From assembly GCA_016709545.1 (NCBI GenBank), contig JADJMO010000023.1, positions 161,297 to 225,296 of the forward strand: a stretch of DNA of 64,000 nt. Direction: 5' to 3'. The notes under the pieces were generated by a model. The model made no database searches and was not told the DNA's origin. It worked only from the letters and a program-made list of their open reading frames with translations. Source of the stretch: Myxococcales bacterium. GTDB taxonomy: Bacteria; Myxococcota_A; Polyangia; Polyangiales; JADJMO01. Positions 38,598 to 46,407 of the stretch are shown one piece after another. Numbering within the stretch: position 1 is the first letter of the stretch; each line of letters begins with the position of its first letter. Both the position numbers and the translations under genes were made by a program.

Positions 38598-39452
38598 ATG
38601 CGGTCCCTGGCCGTCGCCGTCGCGGCGCTCGCGCTCCTCGTGCCGGCGCGCGCGTCGGCGTACTGCCGCACCACGACCTGCCGCGAGGCCAGCTGCGCCC
38701 GGGACACCGAGGGCTGCGTCACCAGCGGCAAGCCGCTCTACTGGTCGACGAGCTGCGTCGGCTTCAGCGTCGACTCCAGGCTCTCCGCCAACCTGCCGGC
38801 CGACGGGGCCCGCAAGGCCATCGAGAAGGCCTTCATGGCGTGGGCCGATCTCGACTGCACGACCGGCCGCGCGTCGCTCACCTTCAGCCCGCTCGCCGAC
38901 ACCACCTGCAACAAGATCGGCTACGTGAAGGACGGCGCCAACGTGCACGTCGTCACCTTCAAGGACGACGACTGGACCTACAAGGGCGTCGACAACACCC
39001 TCGCCAAGACGACCGTCACCTTCGACGCGGCCACCGGCGAGATCCTCGACGCGGACATCGAGGTCAACACGGCGAACAACCCGGTCACGGTCGGTGACAC
39101 CGGGGTGAAGTTCGACCTGCAGTCGCTCCTCACGCACGAGGTCGGCCACCTGGTCGGCCTCGCGCACTCGAGCGACTTCGACGCCACGATGTACGCCTCG
39201 TACGAGGCCGGCAGCACCCGGATCCGCGCGCTCTCCCCGGACGACGTGCGGGCGCTGTGCGCGGTCTACCCACCCGGTCGCGCCGCCAAGTGCGTGGCCG
39301 AGCCGCGGGGCGGACTCGCGACGAGCTGCGCACCGCCCGCCGAAGGGGGCTGCGCGACCGGGCCGGCTCGCCCGGGCGGCGGCTTCGGCCTACACTTGGG
39401 GTTCTTGACGCTCGCGCTGCTCGCCCGGCGCGTCCGTCGTCGAACCCCATGA
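38598..39452 (+). CDS. Matrixin-type metalloprotease with MYXO-CTERM tail
   Basis: The 284-residue protein has a Sec signal (ARASA) and an M10A-like catalytic domain. The zinc-binding HEVGHLVGLAHS matches HExxHxxGxxH, and the Met-turn follows about 15 residues later (ATMYASY). Cys pairs near the N-terminus suggest a secreted, disulfide-bonded protein. The C-terminus is a Gly/Pro stretch, a hydrophobic helix and RRVRRRTP, the MYXO-CTERM sorting tail, so the enzyme is probably held on the cell surface. The next gene overlaps by ATGA, which suggests joint function. Confidence 0.88.
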   Translation: MRSLAVAVAALALLVPARASAYCRTTTCREASCARDTEGCVTSGKPLYWSTSCVGFSVDSRLSANLPADGARKAIEKAFMAWADLDCTTGRASLTFSPLADTTCNKIGYVKDGANVHVVTFKDDDWTYKGVDNTLAKTTVTFDAATGEILDADIEVNTANNPVTVGDTGVKFDLQSLLTHEVGHLVGLAHSSDFDATMYASYEAGSTRIRALSPDDVRALCAVYPPGRAAKCVAEPRGGLATSCAPPAEGGCATGPARPGGGFGLHLGFLTLALLARRVRRRTP

Positions 39453-40642
39453 GAGCTTCCCCCTTCGCCGCGCTCCCCCTCCTCGTCGCCCTCGCGACCC
39501 CTCTCCTGCTCCCGAGCGGCTGCTCGAGCGGTGGCTCGCCGCCCACCACCTCGCGCCTCTGCACGCCGGGCAACTTCGTCTTCTGTCGCTGCGCCGATCT
39601 CTCCGAGGGCACCAAGAAGTGCGCCGACGACGGACAGTCGTTCGACGAGTGCGCGTGCCTGCCCGTCGAGGACACGGCCATCGAGGACTTCGGCGTCGAG
39701 GACACCGGCGTCGACCCCGACACCGGCACGCCGGGCGACACCGGCGTCCCCAAGAACGACACGTGTCCTGGTCACGTGCTCGCGGTCGACCCGGTCAAGG
39801 ACACCGTCGTCGACGCCGACAACACCGGCGCGAGCGCCGACTACACGGGCGCGACCGGCGCCTGCGCGGTGGGCACCGGCCCCGAGCACGTCTACGCGAT
39901 CATCCCTACCGGCAGCGGGAGCCTCACGGTCACCGTGACCGGCAAGGGCACCTACGACCCGACCGTCTACATGCGCGACACCGATTGCGCGACCGGCCCG
40001 CAGGTCAAGTGCGGCGAGACCACGGGCGCGGGCGGCACCGAGACGTTCTCGCTCAACGTCGTCACCGGCAAGACCTACTGGGTGTTCGTCGACGGCAAGG
40101 CCGGCAGCACCGGCGCGTACACGCTCACCGCGTCGCTCAAGGCCGGCTCGTTCTGCGGCGACGGCAAGGTCGACACGGGCGAGGGCTGCGACGACGGCAA
40201 CAAGATCGCCGACGACGGGTGCGGCAACGACTGCCGCCCGCAGGGCGACCCGGTCGCCGGCGGCAAGTGTCCCGGGTTGCCGGCGCACGTGTGGCCCGGC
40301 AAGACCCTGAGCTTCACCGGCTCCACCAACGCGTATCCGAACACGTACAAGGCCACGGTCTGCACGTTCGGCACCGCGGCGCAGGACCGGGTCTACGCGG
40401 TCACCGCGCACCAGACCGGCACGCTCAACGTGAAGCTCGACGCCGACTTCAACGCCGGCCTCTACGTGCGCGCGACCCCCTGCGAGACGGGGGCCGAGCT
40501 CAAGTGCGTGAACGACGTCACCACCACCGGCGCGGGCATCGAGACGATGTCGTTCCCGGTGACCGACGGCAAGACCTACTACCTGTTCGTCGACGGCGTG
40601 TTCTCCAACAAGGGGAACTTCACGCTCACCCTCAACTTCTGA
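39449..40642 (+). CDS. Lipoprotein with Cys-rich and pre-peptidase-like repeats
   Basis: The 397-residue lipoprotein (LLLPSGC) starts inside the stop of the protease gene (ATGA). A Cys-rich N-terminal patch is followed by an Asp/Thr linker and two copies of a 110-residue beta-sandwich module (YAIIPTGSGSLTVTV, then YWVFVDGKAGSTGAYTL; YAVTAHQTGTLNVKL, then YYLFVDGVFSNKGNFTL), similar to bacterial pre-peptidase C-terminal domains. Between them is a DUF4215-like Cys motif (CGDGKVDTGEGCDDGN). It may be a surface adhesin, substrate-binding partner or inhibitor for the matrixin; this is an inference from coupling only. Confidence 0.7.
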   Translation: MRASPFAALPLLVALATPLLLPSGCSSGGSPPTTSRLCTPGNFVFCRCADLSEGTKKCADDGQSFDECACLPVEDTAIEDFGVEDTGVDPDTGTPGDTGVPKNDTCPGHVLAVDPVKDTVVDADNTGASADYTGATGACAVGTGPEHVYAIIPTGSGSLTVTVTGKGTYDPTVYMRDTDCATGPQVKCGETTGAGGTETFSLNVVTGKTYWVFVDGKAGSTGAYTLTASLKAGSFCGDGKVDTGEGCDDGNKIADDGCGNDCRPQGDPVAGGKCPGLPAHVWPGKTLSFTGSTNAYPNTYKATVCTFGTAAQDRVYAVTAHQTGTLNVKLDADFNAGLYVRATPCETGAELKCVNDVTTTGAGIETMSFPVTDGKTYYLFVDGVFSNKGNFTLTLNF

Positions 40643-40695
40643 GGGAGGCGTCGGGTCGCCTTGACGGCGCGGAGGCCGGCCCGTATCCGGCGCGC

Positions 40696-41709
40696 ATGTC
40701 CCGTCGCCGCCTCGTCCTCGCCGCCTTCGCCGTCCTGTCCGTCTCCGCCGTCGGCGAGGCCGCGCCCGCGCGCGACCCGAAGATCATGGCGCTCGCGAAC
40801 GCCGCGGCGAAGTGCAAGTTCGAGGACGAGTACTTCGACACCGAGTGCAAGGCCTACGTCGCGTGGACCGACGAGGAGAAGCTCTTCGACGAGGGCAAGG
40901 GCGACCCGACGCTGCTCTCGATGCTCGAGGACCCCGACCTCAAGATCCGCACGCTCGCGGTCGCCAAGGGCATCCCGGCCGCGGCGTTCTCCACCAAGCC
41001 GCTGGTCGAGAAGCTGATCGCCATCGGCAAGACCGAGAAGAACGCCAACATCCTCCACACGCTCGGCAGCCTCTCGGCGCGCGTCGACCTCGAGAAGCAC
41101 GGCCTGGTCGGCAAGCTCGGCGAGCTCGCGGTGCACCCCGAGGCCGCGTTCCGCGACTCGTTCGCGTTCCACGTCTACGCCGACAAGCAGACCCCCGAGC
41201 GCCTCGCCATCGTGAAGGTGCTCGTCGCCGACAAGGACGCGAAGGTGCGCAAGTCGGCCTACACGACCCTCTCGATGGGCGCGCAGCGCGCCAAGGACAA
41301 CACCGAGGCCTGCAAGCTCATGGGCGCGCAGCTCGACAAGACCGACGAGACCCACGGCGACATGTTGTGGAGCGCGGGCTCGAGCAAGTGCATGTCGATG
41401 TACGAGACGCTCGGCAGCACGCTGGTCAAGCGCAGCGCCGACCTCGCGCTCGTGGAGAAGCACGGCGTCACCTACTCGCTCGCGATCAGCTTCATGTGCG
41501 GCAACGGGGGCGCGAAGGCCAAGGGCTTCGTGGCCGCCAAGATGCTCACCGACACCAAGGTGAAGAACGTCAACGTGCGCGCCGCCGCGGTCGACTGCCT
41601 CGCGAGCTGCGACCCGGTCGCCGCCAAGCCGGTGCTGACCGCCCTGTCGAAGGACAAGGAGAAGTACGTGGCCGAGCGCGCGACCAAGGAGCTCGCCAAG
41701 CTCAAGTGA
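40696..41709 (+). CDS. Exported HEAT-repeat-like protein
   Basis: The 337-residue protein has a signal peptide ending in GEAA and then helical repeats of about 35 residues with recurring patterns such as DPDLKIRTLAVAKG, DKDAKVRKSAYTTL, VRAAAVDCL and YVAERATKELAK, typical of HEAT/PBS-lyase-type repeats. These form a curved binding surface. Five Cys residues are scattered through it, which fits an exported protein. The partner is unknown. It follows the preceding lipoprotein gene by 53 bases and probably shares its transcript. Confidence 0.7.
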   Translation: MSRRRLVLAAFAVLSVSAVGEAAPARDPKIMALANAAAKCKFEDEYFDTECKAYVAWTDEEKLFDEGKGDPTLLSMLEDPDLKIRTLAVAKGIPAAAFSTKPLVEKLIAIGKTEKNANILHTLGSLSARVDLEKHGLVGKLGELAVHPEAAFRDSFAFHVYADKQTPERLAIVKVLVADKDAKVRKSAYTTLSMGAQRAKDNTEACKLMGAQLDKTDETHGDMLWSAGSSKCMSMYETLGSTLVKRSADLALVEKHGVTYSLAISFMCGNGGAKAKGFVAAKMLTDTKVKNVNVRAAAVDCLASCDPVAAKPVLTALSKDKEKYVAERATKELAKLK

Positions 41710-41755
41710 ACGGGGAGAGGTTGGCAGAACGCCGCCCTTCCGTCACACTCCGGAG

Positions 41756-43063
41756 ATGAACCTCCGCCTGGCTTGCCTCCTCTCCGCGGCGCTGGCCGGG
41801 TGTTCCACCGCCACCGACCCCGGGGAGACCGCGAAGGACAGCTCCGTCGAGGCCTCGGCAGACACGGGCTCGTCGATCGACACGGGTGGGACCGCGGACT
41901 CCGCCAAGGACTCGGGCGCGGTCGACGCCACGGATACGGGCAGCACCGACGCCGGCGACTCGGGCTGCGCCGATCTCTCCTGCTCCGGCGTATGCGTCGA
42001 CGGCAAGACCGACCCCGACCACTGCGGCAGCTGCGCCAACAAGTGCAAGACCACCGAGAGCTGCACCGACGGCAAGTGCGTCGCGTGCCTGACCGGCAAG
42101 GAGCGCTGCGGCGCGACCTGCGTGGCGCTCGACACCGATCCGGCGAACTGCGGCGCCTGCGGGAAGGCGTGCACCGACGGCAAGGTGTGCATCAGCAGCT
42201 CCTGCCTGTGCCCGAGCGGCACCTACACCTGCAGCGGCAAGTGCGTCGATCTGCTGAGCGACAAGGACAACTGCGGCGCGTGCGGCAAGGCGTGCCCGGC
42301 GGGCGACGTCTGCGCGTTCGCGGCCTGCGAGAAGGTCTGCACCGCGCCGACCACGAAGTGCGGCGGCGGGTGCGTCGACATCACGGGTGACAAGGACAAC
42401 TGCGGCGCCTGCGGCAAGGCCTGTGCGACCGGCGAGACCTGCGCGGCCGGCAAGTGCGGGTGCGGCAGCGCCGGGAAGATCTGCACGGCCCTCGAGGCGT
42501 GCGTCGCGGGGGCCTGCAGCTGCAAGGCTGCCACCTGCGGCACGCTCTGCACCGACCTCTCCACCGACGCCTCCAACTGCGGCGTCTGCGGAAAGACGTG
42601 CAGCACCGGCGTCCCGTGCCTCGGCGGCGTGTGCGTCACCTCGACGACGGTGACCTTCCCCACGAGCGCGGCCACCACGTACACGACGGGCAGCATCGGC
42701 ACGCTCGGCACCGGCGGCGGAGGCGTGCACTACGTCACCGGCGACTACGTCGAGGAGAAGCTCACCCGCGGAGCGCCCGTCACCAAGATGGACCTCGACC
42801 TCAAGATGTCCGACAGCACGAGCAGCTCCGGCTGCACGGTCGGCACCCTCACCTGGGCGGTGAAGATCAACGGCACCTCGGTCGGCACGTACAGCTGGGT
42901 GGGAGGCTTCGGCGGCGACAAGACCGTGAAGCAGTCGTTCTCGTTCGCGTCGATCACGCCCGTCTCGGGGCAGGTCACCGTGCGCCTCGAGGCCACGAAC
43001 ACGGTCTGCCCGGGCGGTGGTTCCTGGAACTGGTATCCCGGCGGGACCGCCACGTTCTACTAG
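41756..43063 (+). CDS. Stig1-like Cys-rich lipoprotein with C-terminal beta-sandwich
   Basis: The 435-residue lipoprotein (AALAGC) has an Asp/Thr/Ser linker to residue about 70. Six or seven Cys-rich units with the pattern CGxxCVDxxxDxxNCGACGKxC follow to about residue 290. A C-terminal domain of about 140 residues (VEEKLTRG, VTKMDLDLKMSD, GTYSWVGGF, VTVRLEATN, ending GTATFY) resembles proprotein-convertase P-like or jelly-roll folds. It is likely a surface-exposed binding protein. It is a paralog, in the Cys repeats, of the 35032-35730 gene. Confidence 0.78.
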   Translation: MNLRLACLLSAALAGCSTATDPGETAKDSSVEASADTGSSIDTGGTADSAKDSGAVDATDTGSTDAGDSGCADLSCSGVCVDGKTDPDHCGSCANKCKTTESCTDGKCVACLTGKERCGATCVALDTDPANCGACGKACTDGKVCISSSCLCPSGTYTCSGKCVDLLSDKDNCGACGKACPAGDVCAFAACEKVCTAPTTKCGGGCVDITGDKDNCGACGKACATGETCAAGKCGCGSAGKICTALEACVAGACSCKAATCGTLCTDLSTDASNCGVCGKTCSTGVPCLGGVCVTSTTVTFPTSAATTYTTGSIGTLGTGGGGVHYVTGDYVEEKLTRGAPVTKMDLDLKMSDSTSSSGCTVGTLTWAVKINGTSVGTYSWVGGFGGDKTVKQSFSFASITPVSGQVTVRLEATNTVCPGGGSWNWYPGGTATFY

Positions 43064-43776
43064 CGCTTGCGGAGCGCCTTCGCCAGTTCTCCCAGCACGC
43101 CGCGCAGGCGCTCGATCTCGTCGGCGGCCTCCTTGCGGTCGGCAGGGTCGGTGGTCTCGCGGAGGTCGTGCACCTTGCGCAGGATGGCCGGGCTGCCCAG
43201 CGTCTCGCGGAGGCGCTGCACGCGCTGGACGAGGCGCGGGACGGTGACGCGGACCGCGGGCGCGCGTCCGGAGCCGCGGAGGAGCTCGGTCACGTATTGC
43301 TTGGTGCTCGCGTGGGTGAGGTTGAACTTCGCGACGTGCTGCGCGCCCTCGCGGAGGCGTTCGTCGGTGCCGAGCGGCAGCAGCAGCTCCTTGCGCCCGG
43401 CGTCGAGGCCCTGCCAGCTCTGGTCGAGGATGCGCTTGTCGCGCGCGGCGAGGCGCACCGCGACGTAGAGGAGATGACGCGTCACCTTGAGAGTGGGGCC
43501 ACCCGCCCGCCGGACGAGCTCCCTCCACACGGGGTTGTCGGTGCGATCGTCGAGCGCGGCGGCGGCATCGTCGGCGAACACCGCGCCGAGAATCCACCTG
43601 CCGTACGAGGTGATCGCGCTCTCGACCTGCTCGCGCACGTCTTCACCCCGACGTAGCGCCTCGTTGAGGAGCGTGCGCTGGGTGCCGGTGAGCTTGATCG
43701 GCGGCTCGCCGTGCTGGGCAGCGTCGAGCGCGCGGGGACGAGTGGGAGCGGGCGCGGGTTTGCGTCGGGACGCCAT
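43060..43776 (-). CDS. Conserved-looking helical protein of unknown function
   Basis: The 238-residue, mostly helical, basic and charged protein has conserved-looking stretches GRWILGAVFAD, ILDQSWQGLDAGRKELLLPLG and FNLTHASTKQYV. There is no signal peptide. I cannot assign a family. Its promoter side falls in the 211-bp segment that is repeated at 50980, and a truncated copy of its first 11 codons is present there, so the island inserted at or near this gene. Its stop overlaps the convergent Cys-rich gene by four bases. Confidence 0.65.
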   Translation of the reverse strand: MASRRKPAPAPTRPRALDAAQHGEPPIKLTGTQRTLLNEALRRGEDVREQVESAITSYGRWILGAVFADDAAAALDDRTDNPVWRELVRRAGGPTLKVTRHLLYVAVRLAARDKRILDQSWQGLDAGRKELLLPLGTDERLREGAQHVAKFNLTHASTKQYVTELLRGSGRAPAVRVTVPRLVQRVQRLRETLGSPAILRKVHDLRETTDPADRKEAADEIERLRGVLGELAKALRKR

Positions 43777-43963
43777 CCCGGGAGCGTAGCCAAGACGCTC
43801 GACACCTCGTTCGGTTAACCGAACGAGGTATCAAATGCCCGAAATAGCTGGATTTTTCGGTGGTCGATCAGGGGGCCGGGGTGGACCCCGCGGGCGACGC
43901 GCTCTCACTCGCGCTGGCGCTGGTGCTCGGCTCGGGCTGCGCCTCCTTGGGCACCGGTCGCGA
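43753..43963. repeat. 211-bp direct repeat, left copy, flanking the island
   Basis: This stretch aligns without gaps to 50980-51190 with about 24 differences (about 89% identity). It carries the first codons of the 43060-43776 gene, the 26-bp palindrome and the 3' end of a relative of the 51095-51364 gene, whose remaining part is cut off at 43963 by the transposase remnant. Together with the right copy it marks the island borders. Confidence 0.85.
43804..43829. repeat. Perfect 26-bp palindrome (left copy)
   Basis: ACCTCGTTCGG, TTAA, CCGAACGAGGT forms a perfect palindrome, identical at 51031-51056. It lies 28 bases upstream of the minus-strand gene that starts at 43776. No T run follows on either strand, so a classic intrinsic terminator is unlikely; an operator or a processed hairpin is possible. 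Confidence 0.6.
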
Positions 43964-45184
43964 ACGTGGCCATCCGGCAGTGGGTCCTGTCGCTGCCCCA
44001 CCCACTCCGCGCGCTCGCTGCCCGTCATCCACAGTTCGTCAGCGCCATCGACAAGATCCTCTATCGAGCCGTCGAGCGCTGGATGCAGCGCGCGGTCGGC
44101 CCGAAGGAAGGACGCGCTGGTGCCGTCACGTTCGTCCAGCGCTTCGGCGACTCGCTGAACCTGCACGTCCACGTTTCGCGCCCACCCAGGCCGACCTGAT
44201 GACCGTCCTCTTGCACGTGCAGGCCGGCGTCGCCCGCTGGCTCGCGAGCCATCCACTCGGCCGAGAGGAGGACCTCGATGCCGACGCGCTCGTGGGGTGT
44301 GCGCGAGTAGCCGTCCAGCAAGGACTGTTCGACCACCTCGACGGCCACACCGACGATGGCCGTGCCGATCAGGACGAGCCGCGAAGCGTGGGTCGCGCGT
44401 CGGTGACGCTCGAGGGATTCAACCTGCACGTGGCCGTGCGGATCAGCGCCGACGACGACGTGGCTCGCGAGCGCCTGGTACGCTACTGCGCCCGACCGCC
44501 GTTCGCGCTCCACCGCCTCTCGGTGCTTCCCGATGGGCGCATCGCCTACCAGCTCCAGCACCCCCGCAGGAACGCGACCCACCGGATCCTGCAGCCGGTC
44601 GAGCTACTGGCGAGGATCGCCGCGTTGATCCCACCGCCGCGTCACCCGTTCCTGCGCTACCACGGAGTGCTCGCGCCGAGCTCCCGGTGGCGCAGCGCCA
44701 TCGTGCCGCGGGGAGTGAGGGGCACGGCATCACCACGGCCACGAGAGGCCGAGCGGCCCACGGCGGTGGCGCAGCCAACCGCGCCCAGGGGGTCGCCAGA
44801 CCCGCCTCGACCCGAACCGCGACCTCCCGACCGAGCCGCCAGACCTCCGCCTGCGCCGAGCAGGGCCCCCGCCTCGCCACCGATGGCAGGTCGGGCTCCG
44901 TTCGCTACGATCACCGAAGCCCACCATGCCCGCGTTCTCGACGGACCCTCCTCGCGACCTCTCCCCGCCTGGAGTGGAGCAAGCTGCTCCGCCGCACGTT
45001 CGCCGAGGACGTGCTCGCGTGCCCCCGCTGCCAGGGAAGGATGCGCCTGGTCGCCGCGGTCCAGAACGCCGCCGAAGCCGCCCGCTTCCTCGCCGCCGTG
45101 GCCGAGCGCTCCCAGCCGCGCCCGTCCGGCGCGCGCGCCCCGGACGAGTACGACGACTGTTCCCCGGACTCACCCGACGATTGA
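43964..45184 (+). pseudogene. IS91-family transposase, 5'-truncated and frame-broken
   Basis: The readable protein lacks the N-terminal zinc-binding domain and starts at the repeat border with IRQWVLSLPHPLR. It continues with the HUH-type segment (VTFVQRFGDSLNLHVHV) and, after a frame change near 44190, the second conserved block (GFNLHVAVRISADD, LLPDGRIAYQL, RYHGVLAPSSRWR). After another change near 44950 it ends with WSKLLRRTFAEDVLACPRCQGRMRL, the zinc-finger-like tail of IS91 transposases. The part just after the HUH motif also looks shortened. It is likely inactive. IS91-type enzymes move DNA by rolling circle and can carry adjacent genes. Confidence 0.8.
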
Positions 45185-45555
45185 CGCGGCGGCCTCCCAC
45201 CGAGAGGCGCCTCCTCCGGGAGACGCCTGTTGCATTGGTTCACCAGAGACGGTTCCGTGGCTCGAGCCAAATGCAGAGCGAGATCGCATAACCCTGGCTA
45301 TGTAAAGCCGGGACTCTTGGTGGCGGGAACGGACTTGGACTACATACCCTCTTACGAAGTCGGCGGGATAGTCTATTGAACGTCTCATACCTCGCCCAAG
45401 CTTCTGCTCGTGTCTGTAGCAGCGTGATGCTCTCCACTTCGCTTCATGGTGGTGGCCAACCCCCTCCGCCGCGCAGACGACGTACGCCGCTTCCGCGCCC
45501 TCGGCATCATGCCACCCATGCATGCGGCCTGAAGTGCTGTCCCCGATATCGCTGC
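45185..45555. other. Non-coding stretch behind the transposase
   Basis: No convincing gene is present. It holds the left 107-bp IS-end-like repeat (45245-45351) and, behind it, about 200 bases with no codon bias on either strand. The end of the minus-strand lipoprotein gene borders it on the right. Confidence 0.6.
45245..45351. repeat. 107-bp IS-end-like repeat, left copy
   Basis: This stretch matches 50857-50963 in the same orientation with about five differences. The core GCATAACCCTGGCTATGTAAAGCC contains an imperfect hairpin (ATAACC facing GGCTAT) followed by CTTG, features that resemble the terminator end of IS91-type elements. It lies about 60 bases downstream of the transposase stop, the expected place for such an end. 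Confidence 0.7.
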
Positions 45556-46407
45556 CTACTTGACGCGAAATGGTGCATCTGACGCGAGCCAGGAATCGAA
45601 GCCTGCCCACTCGTCAGGCTTGAGGATGTCCCCCAATGTTCCAGCGCTCGCGTCGAGTAACTGCGCGACGGTTCTTTCCCGCACCAGGTACGCAACAAGC
45701 AATGCGCCATCGCCGTAGACATCTTGAACGTGAACCTCCGGCGCAAACGCGATTCGATCCCGCTTCTTCCTAACGCGATCGGCGTAGAAGGCGCCGACCT
45801 GACGCCGTGACGCGGCGTCCGACATCAGGATGATTGAGGCATACTCCTCGGCCCCCTGGTGAAACCAGGCCGGACTGTCATAGAAGCGGAATCCCGTAGG
45901 CTTCTCGTTTGCAGCAGCCGCAAACAGAACGCCGGCCAACTCGTGCAGAAAGGTCTTCTCGAGGTACGGCCATGCGGGAGGAAGGCCCGCTGCGCTACGG
46001 AAGCTCGCCCCGTGGCTGCCGGAAGCGAGCAAGAAGATGTCCGCAGTCTCCCGGCCACTCTCTCCAGCCGTCAGGGTAGTTGCAAGTCCAGGCCTAGCAA
46101 CGCCACTGGCGACGGTATGCAGGTGAACCCTACAGTCAATGCCACCCATCAGCTTCTTGGTGCGACCGGCGCCCAACAGCGTATCGAACCCGCCGACCAG
46201 CTGTGTTGCGTGGTTCGCCAAGTTGTGAGCGTCGGCCTGGCCACCAGCCATCCATTCGATAGAGCACCCACCACCGTGCAGCCGCTTGTCGTCGTGCGGC
46301 GCAGAACTCGGCAGAGCTGTGCCCGGGTTCGAGACGGGAGGGGCCGCGCAGCACGCACTCGGCGACACCATAGCCAAAAGCCAAAAAAAAGCCCAGCTTC
46401 TAGGCAT
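45556..46407 (-). CDS. Lipoprotein with degenerate gluzincin (HExxH-like) core, last gene of the operon
   Basis: The 283-residue protein has a signal (MPRSWAFFWLLAMVSPSACC) with a lipobox-like end. Around residues 148-185 it has the layout of peptidase-MA-type metalloproteases: an aromatic helix with HELAG where HExxH is expected, then SPAWFHQGAEEYAS matching the usual W-x-x-E-G-x-A-E-Y motif. The second zinc His is replaced by Gly, so it is probably not an active protease, or it uses another ligand. The ATG at 46407 overlaps the upstream methyltransferase stop by eight bases, so the genes are translated together. A role in binding, exporting or trimming the modified peptide is inference only. 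Confidence 0.65.
   Translation of the reverse strand: MPRSWAFFWLLAMVSPSACCAAPPVSNPGTALPSSAPHDDKRLHGGGCSIEWMAGGQADAHNLANHATQLVGGFDTLLGAGRTKKLMGGIDCRVHLHTVASGVARPGLATTLTAGESGRETADIFLLASGSHGASFRSAAGLPPAWPYLEKTFLHELAGVLFAAAANEKPTGFRFYDSPAWFHQGAEEYASIILMSDAASRRQVGAFYADRVRKKRDRIAFAPEVHVQDVYGDGALLVAYLVRERTVAQLLDASAGTLGDILKPDEWAGFDSWLASDAPFRVK

Noticed and set aside
43804..43829. Intrinsic terminator
   Set aside because: The hairpin is perfect but no T run follows on either strand, so it is listed as a palindrome of unknown role.
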